DNA from: an uncultured Desulfobulbus sp. | GTDB taxonomy: Bacteria; Desulfobacterota; Desulfobulbia; Desulfobulbales; Desulfobulbaceae | Direction: 5' to 3' | Assembly (NCBI RefSeq): GCF_963664075.1 | Contig: NZ_OY760916.1 | Coordinates: 3,431,001-3,495,000 of the forward strand | DNA length: 64,000 nucleotides | In this document: one piece after another, positions 46,704-57,398 of the stretch | How positions within the stretch are numbered: position 1 is the first letter of the stretch | Layout of the letters: every line of letters begins with the position of its first letter | Position numbers and translations under genes: made by a program | The notes under the pieces: generated by a model | Told to the model about the DNA's origin: nothing | What the model saw: only the letters and a program-made list of their open reading frames with translations | The model's database searches: none

Positions 46704-48000
46704 CAGGGCAAGCGCACCAAAATGTCCTAACAAAGCCTGTTTAGCGACTGGATTCGGCTAGCTTGGCGTTAAAAAGTGAATGAAATCGAATTATTATTCA
46801 ATCTTGTTCGCATATCCTATATAAACTACCCTTCAAAAATTACTCAATTGGAGAAGGGGCATGAAATCACCGAAACCAGACATCGCTACCCATTTCGAGA
46901 AATTGAAAGATCCGAGAGTCGAAGGGAAAAACCGACACCTGCTCATCGATATTATTACCATTGCCATCTGCGGGGTGGCATCTGGTGCCTCTGGCTGGGA
47001 ACAAATAGAAATTTTCGGACAAGCCAAACAAGAATGGCTCGCAACGTTTCTTGAACTCCCTAATGGTATCCCTGGGCACGATACATTTCGACGAGTCATA
47101 TCTCGTCTTAATACCAAAATTTTTCAAGAATGCTTTTTGAGTTGGGTGCACTCCGTGGTCGAGGTTACTGATGGCGAAATTATCCCTATCGACGGTAAGA
47201 CCTTAAGGCGGTCGCACGACTCCAAGTCGGGGAAGTCAGCCATTCATATGGTCAGTGCCTGGGCCGCGAACAATCGACTTGTTTTAGGGCAAGTCAAAAC
47301 CGAAGAAAAATCAAACGAAATCACCGCAATTCCTGAACTTTTAAAACTGCTGGAAATCAAAGGCTGCATCGTGACTATTGACGCCATGGGGTGTCAAAAG
47401 AAGATAGCCGAACAGATCGTCCAACAAGGTGGTGATTACGTATTAGGCTTAAAAGGCAATCAGGGCTCATTGCTGAAAGCCGTTGAGACGATTTTCAGTC
47501 AAGCAGACGCAGAGACCTTTAACAGCGATAAATTTGATTTCTACCAAAGCGAGAGAAAGGGCCATGGCCGCCATGAAATCCGCTCTCATTACACAACCGA
47601 TGCCGCCGAGTTGCCAATGGCTGCACAGTGGAAGGGGCTCCGGACAATTGGTGTTGTCGTTGCAGAGCGGCAAGTAAAGAACAAAAAAACGACAGAATGC
47701 CGCTATTATATTTCGAGCCAAGAAAGCAAAGCTGAATTTTTTGCCAAAGCGGTTCGCTCCCATTGGGACATAGAAAATTCTCTTCACTATGTACTTGATG
47801 TCACATTTCGAGAAGATGAATGCCGAATCCGAAAAGACGATGCCCCCGAAAATTTTGCCGTACTGCGACATATTGCACGCAATCTTCTTCAGCGAGAGCA
47901 AACCAAAATGAGTATCAAGCAAAAACAGTTTCGATGTGCCTGCGATAATAACTTCCTCGCCAAGGTACTTGCTGGCTAGGATTTTCGTGCGCTTGCCCTG
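46704..48000. mobile_element. ISAs1-family insertion sequence
   Basis: 1297 bases bounded by inverted repeats: left end CAGGGCAAGCGCACCAAAAT at 46704, right end the complement CAGGGCAAGCGCACGAAAAT reading back from 48000 (19 of 20 identical). It carries one complete transposase gene. Flanking ten-base target copies are not convincing (5 of 10 match), so the sides may no longer be the original pair. The right end lies inside the LEPR-XLL exoprotein gene. Confidence 0.9.
46861..47979 (+). CDS. ISAs1-family transposase
   Basis: 372 residues with an intact H-repeat/ISAs1 DDE domain: D at IIPIDGKTLRRSHD, D at VTIDAMGCQKKIA, and the glutamate in the RSHWDIENSLHYVLDVTFREDECRIR block (DDE with the YREK-like region). 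The start and stop are complete and there is no frameshift, so the element may still be active. It is the only gene in the element and is transcribed rightward, against the interrupted gene. Confidence 0.93.
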   Translation: MKSPKPDIATHFEKLKDPRVEGKNRHLLIDIITIAICGVASGASGWEQIEIFGQAKQEWLATFLELPNGIPGHDTFRRVISRLNTKIFQECFLSWVHSVVEVTDGEIIPIDGKTLRRSHDSKSGKSAIHMVSAWAANNRLVLGQVKTEEKSNEITAIPELLKLLEIKGCIVTIDAMGCQKKIAEQIVQQGGDYVLGLKGNQGSLLKAVETIFSQADAETFNSDKFDFYQSERKGHGRHEIRSHYTTDAAELPMAAQWKGLRTIGVVVAERQVKNKKTTECRYYISSQESKAEFFAKAVRSHWDIENSLHYVLDVTFREDECRIRKDDAPENFAVLRHIARNLLQREQTKMSIKQKQFRCACDNNFLAKVLAG

Positions 48001-48999
48001 GCCCAGGTATCAACTGCCAACACGACGTGATCACCGATACTAACAATATGACTACCGTAAACACCAAGATCAGTGGAACTGAAATTAACCCAAGCTGCTA
48101 CAGTCACATCACTCGGCTCACCTACAAGTCCCGATATGAGGACCGTATCTCCCAGAGTGAAATCCAGGACGGTCCCCCGCTCGCTGTCATCATAACTGGT
48201 GGCTCCTATAACCGTACCGTCATTTGTACCGGTCGGGCTCTCATCGGTACCAAGCGTAGCTGTATTATCGAAGGTGTAATATCCGGCAAGATCGACGCTG
48301 GTAGAGAGGCTTTGCCAGCCTTCGTCCACCACACTCAGATCAATAGTATCACTCCCGTGGAAATCTGTATCCGCTACATATTGCAACCCTTCAAGCGCAG
48401 CGTTGATATCGGCAAGTGATCCACTTACCGTCATACTTGCACTGCCCTGGCTCCCACTGGTAAAGCTGAGACCGGTTGTTTGAGAAAGGATCAAATTGCC
48501 ATCACTGACCGAAAGAGTAAACGTATAGGTTTGGCCAGAATCACCGCTCATGCTGATCGCGTTGCCATTTGCGCTGCTAAAAACAATCGTGGTATCTTCA
48601 GAGCCACTCTCCAAAACCACGGGTATCATCGACCTCCGCCTGCAAATCAGCGATCAAAAGATCGGCATCTTCCACCCGTGCATCAACCACCACAAGCTCA
48701 AGCCGCTCTTCGGAGGCAACGGTGAGGGAAGTATTCTCTTCCTGGAGATCAGAGGCCTGAGCACTTGTTACTTCAGCCTCAAGCAGAGCTCTATCTTCAG
48801 CGATGCCCTCCTCTGCTGTCGGCAGCTGGCCCTCCCCCACCTCGTCAACATCGGCCACGACTGCTGTGGCTGCGGAAACCGGATCAGAGGAAAAAAGAAC
48901 ACGTTGCTCCAACTCCTCATAACGAAAGCTAGGGGACGGCCTTTTGGAAGCTGATTTGCGGCGCCAGGCTTGCCGTATTTTTGTCAACAACTGACTCAC
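48001..48999 (-). pseudogene. truncated LEPR-XLL/LamG giant exoprotein (export substrate)
   Basis: The remaining N-terminal part of a large surface or secreted protein. Residues 1-133 carry the LEPR-XLL-type leader (FRYEELEQRVLFSSDPVSA) and a start of DUF4347 (ELVVVDARVEDADLLIADLQ), then a frame change at about 48600-48630. The second frame (PVVLESGSEDTTIVFSSANG onwards) has a cadherin-like repeat stretch and a LamG/ConA-like domain (YYTFDNTATLGTDESPTGTND) cut at 48001 by the IS after VLAVDTWA. The 3' part is absent from the far side of the IS. Starts 14 bases after the MFP gene. Confidence 0.8.
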
Positions 49000-49013
49000 A
49001 ACCGGAGAATTTA

Positions 49014-49907
49014 CTATGGGGATAGGGTGGAGGTGGGCAGTACAGATGTTTCTTTCGCATCAGAGGAATCTTTACCAAGAAAACGCACCTGACACTTGAG
49101 CCCGCTGGGAATTTGGTGTTCGGGATTGGGGAGTTTCAGACGCACGCCAAAGGTGTTGCTGGCTGCATCAATAAACTGATCGACCAAGAGGATCGTCCCC
49201 TCTTGCTGACCATAGGTAGGTAACTCGGGTGTGATCAGTGCCTTCTCACCTACATGCAACTGGCCAAACAGAGCGGCCGGAACAATAACCTCGACCCGCA
49301 GGGGGTCCATAGTCGCAATACGCAACAACGGCTGGTTGCCAACATACTCGCCAGGGGAGACAAAACGGGCCATAACCAAACCATCAAGCGGGCTGGTAAT
49401 GACTCGCCGTGCAAGATCAGCCTCAGCCTTTTTTTGCTCCAGCTCGGCCAGCGTTCGGGCTTCCAGCGCTTTTTTCAACCGATGCCGCGCCAAAGCAGCC
49501 TGGGTTGCTGCCCGGTCTTTCTCCAAAACAGGGATAGCACCCAGTGGTCGAATCCGCTGATGTGAGCGCTGGGCAAAGCCCAACTGAGCGCGCTGCTCCT
49601 CAATCGCGCCTTCAAATCCGGCTCGGGCTTGCACCTCCTCCAAAGCGGCACGCTCCATTGATGATTCCAGCTTGACCAGCGCTTGCCCCTTAGTCAGCGT
49701 ACTCCCCCGATCCACTAGGACTTGAGCAACAATTCCCCCCACGGGAGAGCCGACCTCGACCACCTCCGATGGTTCAATTATTCCCTCGTAGCTGTTAGTT
49801 TCAGCAGCTGCAGAGGTACACACACACCCAAAAAACAAAAATAAAGAGAGCAACACACCAGAGCCTGTTCCTTTCCAGGATAGGAAAAAAATTTGAATTT
49901 TCTGCAT
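49014..49907 (-). CDS. periplasmic membrane fusion protein (RND/HlyD type)
   Basis: 297 residues: signal peptide with a small hydrophobic core (VLLSLFLFFGCVCTSAAA), lipoyl half (GSPVGGIVAQVLVDRGSTLTKGQALVKLES), a coiled-coil hairpin at about 80-150, the second lipoyl half (VITSPLDGLVMARFVSPGEYVGNQPLLRI) and a beta-barrel. It should link an inner-membrane motor to a TolC channel. It lies 76 bases after the SecA-like gene and 14 bases before the exoprotein gene. Intact, while its neighbours are broken. Confidence 0.85.
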   Translation of the reverse strand: MQKIQIFFLSWKGTGSGVLLSLFLFFGCVCTSAAAETNSYEGIIEPSEVVEVGSPVGGIVAQVLVDRGSTLTKGQALVKLESSMERAALEEVQARAGFEGAIEEQRAQLGFAQRSHQRIRPLGAIPVLEKDRAATQAALARHRLKKALEARTLAELEQKKAEADLARRVITSPLDGLVMARFVSPGEYVGNQPLLRIATMDPLRVEVIVPAALFGQLHVGEKALITPELPTYGQQEGTILLVDQFIDAASNTFGVRLKLPNPEHQIPSGLKCQVRFLGKDSSDAKETSVLPTSTLSP

Positions 49908-49983
49908 AGTGAGTCCACCTCATTGCTCTGGCTTTGCACACTGTCGATGAAAAGAGATTGTTGGTTATCCTCTTGTTACATAA

Positions 49984-51990
49984 TTATAGCGCCTCGCCGC
50001 TGAAGGCCAAAAGCCTATTCATCGCCTCTTCGGATTGAAGAAGTGCTCGACGCGCTTTTTTATGCCGACGCTCACATCCAGATTGTGCAGAGCGAAACAA
50101 CCTGGCCATGAATCGATGCCGTCCTGGAACAGAGGTCAACAGAGACGAACGCAGCAGTCGATACCACAAGATTGATCCATGTTCACGAAGCAGCTGATCA
50201 TCTAAAGAAAGTATACTTCTGCAGCTTCCTGGATCGCCCTGACGCCCACAACGCCCGATTAACTGGCGATCAACCCGGGCGGCATCATTGACGCAGGTTG
50301 CAATGACATGTAACCCTCCCAGTTCGACAACGCCTGGCCCCAAGGGGATATCCGTGCCACGACCAGCCATATTGGTGGCAACGGTCACCTGACCTTGCTC
50401 TCCGGCACTTGCTACGATTGCCGCTTCTGCCCTATCCTGTCGAGCATTCAATACCTGATGGACAACACCGGCTGCCTGCAACATCTGACTGAGTTGCTCA
50501 GACTCCGCCACAGAGCCGGTACCAATCAGGACTGGCCGTCCCTGTTGCTGCATCTGTTGCACTTCTCGCACCACGCCCTGCCATTTTTCCTGAGCATGTT
50601 TGTATATTTTTGCTGGCAGAACCTGACGTATACAGGGACGGTGCAAAGCAACTGGGCGAACCCGCAAACCGTAAGTGGTACGCAGTTCGCCCTCGACTTC
50701 AGCAACCGTACCACTCATCCCCCCAAGGTGCAGGTAACGTCGAAAATAGCTCTGATAGGTTAAGCGGTCCAGCTGTTCACGGGACTCTGTTAACGGACAC
50801 CCTTCCTTCAACTCGACCATCTGCTGCAGCCCCCGCTCCCAGGAACGATCCGCCATGGTGCGGCCGGTATTGCCGTCAATAATCTGTACCTTGCCCTCTG
50901 CAACCAGGTAATCTCTATCTCGCTGTAGCAGGTGCAGGGCAAAGAGAGCCTGTCGTACCAGTTCCTCAAAACGACTCTCGGCGCGCCCCAAAATCGTTTC
51001 CCCTTTGAGTACACTGGCTATCCGCTCCTGCCCCTCGCCCATGAGATGCAACTGGCGAGTTTGAGACTCCACAATAAAATCACGTTGCGCCTTCAGAGCC
51101 TGTGCACAACCAAAGGCCTGGCTGAAAAAGGTATGCTCTTGAGGGCGATCAACTCTGCGAGTGAGAATCAGCGGCGTACCTGCTTCATCAATCAGGACTG
51201 AATCCGCCTCATCCACGATGGCAAAACAGAGACCGCGCAGCAGTAATTCGTCTTGATTGCCCCTGGTGCTTGCCTGCAGCCGCCGCCGAAGTTCTCCACC
51301 TGCCTGCGTCAGTATCAACCGATCACGCAGGTAATCAAAGGCGACTTGTTTGTTGGTACAGTAAGTGACATCACAACTGTAGCCAGCCTTGCGTCTGGCA
51401 AACGACATCTCCTGGGTGACAAAGCTCGCACGCAGTCCCAAGGCCTGTTAGAGTGGAGCCAGATACTCGGCATCACGTTGCACCAGGTACTCATTGGCGG
51501 TGATGACATGCACCGGAATCCCAGCCAGGGCAGCGATGGCTGCAGGCAGACTTGCGGCCAGGGTCTTGCCCTCACCAGTTGCCATCTCTGCCAGCCCTCC
51601 CTGTAAGATGACCCAGCCTCCCATGAGCTGCTCTACATAGGGCCTGAGCCCCAGCCGGCGGCTGGCAACCTCACGAATCAGAGCAAAGGCCTGTTGGCAG
51701 AGAGGAACACTCAATCCCTGGCTGGCAAAATTACGGCGCAGAGCAAGCAGCATCTCTTCCAAACGCGCATCTTCAAGGTTCTGCAACGACAGGCCCCAGG
51801 CCTCGATTGCATCGGCAACAGCTCGTAGATCGCTGTCACTTTTCCTGCATAACTTTGCAAACCTGAGATGAAGTGGGGTGAAAGCTCCATCCATTCTCTT
51901 GCTACCCGACGCGCTGCGCTCGGGATAAGATCCACCGATCAGGCCGGGGCGCAGAGCAAGGATGTTTCTTCCTTGGGCACTCTCAATCAT
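49984..51990 (-). pseudogene. short SecA-like ATPase, interrupted by an in-frame TAA
   Basis: About 668 codons. Present: Walker A ATGEGKT (A137-T143), [48 protein letters not shown] (motif II), GMSGTVAEVE, TNMAGRGTDI and QLIGRCGRQGDPG (motif VI). Codon 181 is TAA (51448-51450), where SecA usually has an aromatic residue (YLAPLY-QALGLRA), so this is a nonsense lesion in the first nucleotide-binding domain. Usual SecA is 830-900 residues; the extended C-terminal scaffold and zinc tail are missing, so it was a short specialised homologue. Its ATG overlaps the restored end of the M50 gene. A TTG at 51441 might restart translation, without Walker A. Confidence 0.85.
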
Positions 51991-54124
51991 AGAACTTTCT
52001 CAACAGAAGTTGTTTCATTGCACGAAGCCACTGTTGTCCAAGGGGCATGGTGCCGTGTGCAAGCCGTACGTGCACCCGACCTCCCACATGGGGGGGTGGG
52101 TATCCCCGTAGGCAGAACAAGATCGAGCTGAAACATTGCTTTAAGAGCACGCACACCTTTGCCATCCAAAGGATCAACTGCAATGGAGCCGCCCCCTGCC
52201 GTACCCAAAGCCGCAGAAAGCAGGGTAAAATCTGCCCCGGGCGTGAGTCGGGAAAGCCGGGCCTGAAGAGGATGGGACAGTTCTTGAGCCAATCGCACCT
52301 CAACCCCACGGAGCTGCTCGCGTACCAGGCCAATATCTGCCTGCCCAACTACGGCCCGCACGGTTGAGCCGTCTGCGGGCAAGACATACCCTAAAACCTC
52401 ACCTTGCTTGGCAAATCGACCAACTAGCTCCCCTTCCTCTTTAAGTACAAAACGCCCCGCTACTGGACTGCGAATGAGTAACTTGCCATATTGCTCTTCG
52501 GCTTGCTCCAGGTCGCCTTGACCCTGTTTAATCGCATCAAGGATAATTTTTCTATCCACACGCTCTTCCAGAGGTTGGGCGTGATAGTTTGCCTGTAACT
52601 CCTTGAGGCGCGCCTGCTGAATCTTGATAGCGGTGGCAAGAAAAGGAGCCTCGCCTTGAATCAGGGGCGTGCCTTTGGCTACGATCTGATCAGGTACAAC
52701 CAGCAATGCGCTAATCTCACAGTCCGCAGCGGCACGTAGCGTCGACTGCTCGGGAAGCCAAACCACCCCCTGGGTAGTTGTCCGCAAAGGCAAAGGAAGC
52801 ACAAAGAGTAGCAGCCCCAAAACAAGTGCCCCTATCCCTACGCTCCAACGCCCACGCTGGCTGTAGCGATCCAGATTGCGCAACACAAACAGCAGGGAAC
52901 GTACCAGAGGGAGTACTAACAGGGCAAAGGTGCCCCATAAGGCGATAACCACCCCAACCACAAAAAACCTCTGACTAAAAAGCCAGACCAGGCCGACCAT
53001 CACTGCTATACGATAGGTAAAGGCAAGCGGCCCATACAGGGTAAACCAGAAGCCCTCTCCCTGAGCGGTCACCGGAGACTCAGCCCTGTGATCCCCCAAT
53101 AAATATCGCTGGACGAGATAGCCCAGGTAGGTATTGGCCCGCTGGCCAAGTTTGGGAATCTCGACCAGATCAGAGAGGATATAGTAGCCATCGTAACGCA
53201 GCAGTGGGTTGCCATTGAACAGCAGGGTAGACACCCCACCGATGAAGGCGAGATTAAAGGCCAGATCACGCGGACCATCCCGTTTTCCACGTTAAGCCAT
53301 ACAAAAAGAGCGAGACTGGCTACAAACAGCTCAATCATCATCCCCATAGCCGCCACAGCGATGCGCTGCCGTTTCTCGGCAAAGGCAGCTGAGGCCGAGG
53401 CATCCACGTAGGGAACCGGGGTAAAGACCAACAGGGTAATCCCCATCTCATGGATCTCGCCTCCCCAATGTTTGACGGCAAAGGCGTGCCCCAGCTCATG
53501 CAATCCCTTAAGCAATGGATAGGCCAGCCAAAGGGTCAACAGCCCTGTCGGCGTGAGCAGGTGATCAGCCCAGTTGCTTTGAAGATCTGGCCAATGCACT
53601 CCTGCCAAAATCAGCGCGGTCAGCACGACAACTGCCCAGAGGTAGAGCCCGGCTATGCTCATAAGAGGTGCAACACGGCCCTGCATACGGCTCAAAAAGC
53701 GATCGGGATTCCATAGTGGCAGACGCAGATAAAACGGATTACGAAGTTGCTGTTTCCATCCTTGTCGTGCGGGCGGCGTTCCCTGAATCAGGGCCAGGGT
53801 GCTCGGTAAAATATCACTTTGCATCAGCTCGTCCTGGTGCAGACGTGCCAGCAGAAGAATACAGTCATTCTGGGTGGGAATCATCGTTCCCTCAAAGGAT
53901 TCTAAACTGTCCCAGATCTCCTGCACCGTCCGGATTCCGTCAAGCTGGCAGATGAAGAGATAGGAGCTTTTGTCAAATCGGTGATTTGTACCAGTCAACG
54001 GGTTGCTCAGCACATACCAGGGTTGGCCCCGATACATATGGCGCGAAAGACTGAGTGTTTCCCGCAGACTCGTCTTAAGCCCTGCTACCCGATATCAGGA
54101 TGAACTTTCAATTGGTGATTGCAT
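51983..54124 (-). pseudogene. PqqD-like / M50 protease / HlyD-type protein with three lesions
   Basis: Restored reading: MQSPIESS at 54124, TGA at codon 10 (54095-54097, where relatives have Trp before YRVAGLK), a PqqD-like domain, about five membrane helices with HELGH (H209, E210, H213) and, after a net one-base loss near 53270, FNGNPLLRYDGYYILSD with the third metal-ligand Asp, then a helix and HlyD lipoyl/coiled-coil parts. A further one-base gain in a seven-base C run (52090-52096 on the minus strand) prevents the reading GIPTPHVGGRVHVRLAHG that ends at 51983. The zinc sites are in different frames, so no working protease can be made. The family occurs in peptide or exoprotein export clusters. 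Confidence 0.82.
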
Positions 54125-54133
54125 GTGAAGGCC

Positions 54134-55966
54134 TCAGGGCAAATAGTTCCAGATGAAAAGCTGCAGCCATTCCACAAGGCGACGGGTCCAGATGTGCAGC
54201 AGTTTTTCTTGACCGGTCTCGATTTTAGAGATGCCTTCCATGCCCGGTCGCATCAGATCGGAGTGATACTGCATCGCGGCCTCGACTCGAAAGTAGTTAC
54301 GGCCATTCTCTGCCAGACTCACAGGCATCAGCCGTTCCACCGTAAAAGGGATGGATTGGTCTGGAAGAGAAGACAGTTTCAGCTGCCCTTTTTGCCCAGG
54401 GATAACCAGCCCGATATCCCGATCATCCACCTCAAGTACTACCCGATAATCTTGGGTCGGAGATATCTCAAAGAGGATATCGCCAGCTTTCACCGGTGCC
54501 CCCAAAGATTGACTCAAATCCCCCTTGACCACCAATCCGCTGAACGGTGCCCTGAGCATGGTCCGTTGCAGCTGCTGCTCTATGAGTTGCAGCTCTGCAT
54601 CTGCCTGAGCCTACCGTGCACTGAGGATCGCCACCTCAGCCCGGTCATAACCAGCTAGGGCTTTCTGCGATTCTTTGAGCAACTGGGCACGCTGGCTCTG
54701 CCACTTGCGCTGCTCCATCAGCAGCGCTTTATTGTCCAGGGTGACCAGCAGGTCACCTTTTTGCACCCTGTCACCGGCACGTACCCGTGCTTCGGCAATA
54801 TAGCCCTGTTGGGGCGCTGCGATCACCTGACTGCTTTTGGCCTCCAGCACAGAATCACTGACAACACGCTGGGTACCATCAGCAAGGTAAAGCAAAGCAA
54901 CAAGGACCACACAGGCTATGGCCGCAAACTTGAGCTGCCAATGCCCCCGACCAAATAACCGCTGTCCCAGGTGGTGTGCTTTCTCTGCAACCTGCGCCAA
55001 GAGGGAACGTTCTTCACGACGCTTGGTTTCAAGCACCGGGGCCAGCAACAGGGCAATCTGCTCGCTCTGATCAACTGTATCCAGGTCAAATGGTGCCTCG
55101 GCGGGACGCTCTAACAGCATGGCTCCAATAGCCTTGCCATTTTTTACCAAAGGGATGGTGCACAGCGGTACGCCCTGACGCATTTCAGAAAGACGGGTAT
55201 GAAAATGGGTGGCCTGCAGGGCGTTGATCACTTCCGGTAACGGCCAAAGGATACGGGCTCCCTGATCCAGAGCCTCCCCCATGGCATCCCGAATTGCCGT
55301 GACCAAAGAGGTGTGGGGATCAAGTTGCTGGGTGTTGGAGAGTGCAGTCACTCGCACCTTGTTATGATGGAGAAACCCAAGGCTTACCTGGCTACAGGAG
55401 AGACGCTGAGCAAGAAGGGTGGCGAGCTCGGTGGCCGCAATTTGGAACCGCTCCTGCTCCAGGGCTGCTGCCATTAGATCAACCAGGTTGAGTAGTTGTT
55501 CTCTGGCCTCTTCGCCCCCCAGACGAAGCAAAATCTCAAGCCACTGGGCTCCGGCCTGTATCTGCTGGACAGCAGCCCGCTGCATCAGTTCGGCACGGTG
55601 CATGATCTCCATGGCAACAACGCCAATCATACGCCCATCTGCATAGAGGGGGCAGGCAATTCCATCCAAAGGCTCATCGGTCTGTTGACGGGTACTGTTG
55701 CGGGGCTTGAGCACGGATTTTCGGTTTTCAGCAGCCGCCTGCGCCAGAGGGGCGAGTTGACTGTGCTCACTGATCTGGTCCGGCCAGTAGTAGAGGGCGG
55801 TATCAAAAGCCCCTTCATCGGCTGTAGCGGTCAGCAAAACTGCCTGAACAGCACCGGGAATCATACGGCATTGCTGCGCCAACCACTGCGTTAGGATTGT
55901 ATCAGTCTGCGCTCTCATAGGTCTTTTCCCTGGCTCCGAGATGACCAAGCCCATGGCTTTGATCAT
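54134..55966 (-). pseudogene. GAF / HlyD-type fusion protein, interrupted by an in-frame TAG
   Basis: About 611 codons. Residues 1-130 and 155-325 look like GAF-related sensor parts, a single membrane helix lies at about 345-365 (FAAIACVVLVALLYLAD), then the HlyD lipoyl domain (SQVIAAPQQGYIAEARVRAGDRVQKGDLLVTLDN), a coiled coil, the second lipoyl half (MLRAPFSGLVVKGDLSQSLGAPVKAGDILF) and barrel. Codon 452 is TAG (54611-54613) in the coiled coil, most simply a CAG to TAG change. The start could also be the ATG at 55918, which has GGGA in front. First gene of the leftward export cluster. Confidence 0.82.
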
Positions 55967-56198
55967 TATATTACTCTGAGACCCTGATCAACAATCAGGT
56001 GACAACCATTCTCAGCAAATAGAATGCCAGGAGAAGCGGAGAAAAACAATTGCAGTTATATCGAGTAATTAATCAAAAAAATTATGTATTGCAGATTTTA
56101 GAAGATAAACTAAATCCGAGTTCATCAGACCTGTGGAGAGGTTCCAGTCCGATAATTCTGGACTGACAAAACGACATTTGCCTCTCCCCCCACAGCTA

Positions 56199-57398
56199 TC
56201 ACGAATTTGAGGAATCCTTCGTCGAAACAATCGGTCCTGCCGGGCCAACTGGCGGACGGAAGAGATGACCGGTGATCATCCCCTTGGTGGTACCAAAGGC
56301 TGCCACCAACCAGGCGAGAATCAAACCAAGAAAAAAACTGACGCTGGCCCAGGCAAAAAGGGGAAGTCCGGTATGATGGGCGAGTTGTGCTGTACCAGTC
56401 ACACAGGTACCGACCGGAAAGGTAAAGGCCCAGTAGGTGAGGGCAAATTTCATATTTTTGCGGTGGGCCCGCAGGGTGAGTAAGATGGCCAGACAGGTCC
56501 AGAGCATGACAAAACCAAAAACGGGAACGCTGTAGAAAACAGCAAAAAGCTCAAAACCGAGTGCAATCTTTGCCGGAACCGCCCCCTGTGCAACCGTACC
56601 GAGAATTCCGGCAGCGGTCATGGATTGCCCCAGTGGCCCTAGTACAATCCAGAGAGTGGGAACACGAGAAGTCCCAGAGGTGCCGTGGTGGGCCAGACGA
56701 CTCCAGATCATGGAGATAATGATTACCGCAGCGAAGAGACTGAGGCCAAAGAGGGAAAAGCAGCAATAAAAGAGGGTTTGACGAAGTACACCTACAGGAG
56801 CATAGGGCACAAGCATGGCCCCGATAGCGGCCGAGACCATGGGTGGCACCACCGGCATCAGCCAGCCGCCAAAGGCCGAATCAGGCCGCACCGCAAAGAC
56901 AGTGAAGAGGCGATAGGGAATAATGACAGCAGAACAAAACCCGCCAATGGTTCCAATGAACCATAAGGTCCAGGCAAGCCTGAGGGCAAGTTCCTGACCA
57001 ATAAGCCCCTGCCCCACCAGTAATGCACCACCGGCTACTGTGAGAGCGGCCATGGGAGGCGCCCCGTAAAACTGGGCCATCATTGGATCTCGAAAATGGC
57101 GAATCCAGGCATTCTGGCGGTGAACAAGGAAAAAACTGGACGCCAGCACCAACCCTACGAGCATCAGCGAGGCCAAGCACCAGACAATCAGGGCGAATCC
57201 TTTGAGGTGGCTTGAGAACAGCGGTAAAGAGGCGGCAGCATTGGCAATAATACCAGTCCCCATCACCGAAGCAAACCAGTTAGGTCCCACCTCATAGTCG
57301 AGGTTTGCACCGGTCACGGTATAGAGAAAACGTTTCCACCACAGCCCTTGAGCATTTCTATTCTTCCGCTCTTTATCCAACGCCGATATTTCTTGCAC
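56199..57398 (-). CDS. TehA/SLAC1-family (TDT) anion transporter
   Basis: 399 residues with ten membrane helices in five hairpins. Family features: NWFASVMGTGIIANAA (helix 1), DPMMAQFYGAPPMAALTVAG, WWFIGT-like WTLWFIGTIGG and LGPLGQSMTAAG. Members carry malate, sulfite, tellurite or small anions. It is not part of the broken export cluster. The start is GTG at 57398 with GAGGTGAG at good spacing. Which anion it moves cannot be told. Confidence 0.85.
   Translation of the reverse strand: MQEISALDKERKNRNAQGLWWKRFLYTVTGANLDYEVGPNWFASVMGTGIIANAAASLPLFSSHLKGFALIVWCLASLMLVGLVLASSFFLVHRQNAWIRHFRDPMMAQFYGAPPMAALTVAGGALLVGQGLIGQELALRLAWTLWFIGTIGGFCSAVIIPYRLFTVFAVRPDSAFGGWLMPVVPPMVSAAIGAMLVPYAPVGVLRQTLFYCCFSLFGLSLFAAVIIISMIWSRLAHHGTSGTSRVPTLWIVLGPLGQSMTAAGILGTVAQGAVPAKIALGFELFAVFYSVPVFGFVMLWTCLAILLTLRAHRKNMKFALTYWAFTFPVGTCVTGTAQLAHHTGLPLFAWASVSFFLGLILAWLVAAFGTTKGMITGHLFRPPVGPAGPIVSTKDSSNS

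Noticed and set aside
46694..48010. clear target-site duplication of the IS
   Set aside because: The ten-base flanks match at only half of the positions.
54085..54124. TGA at codon 10 of the M50-HlyD gene as a second selenocysteine
   Set aside because: No GGUCU-type hairpin at the right distance is seen, relatives have Trp, and the gene has other lesions.
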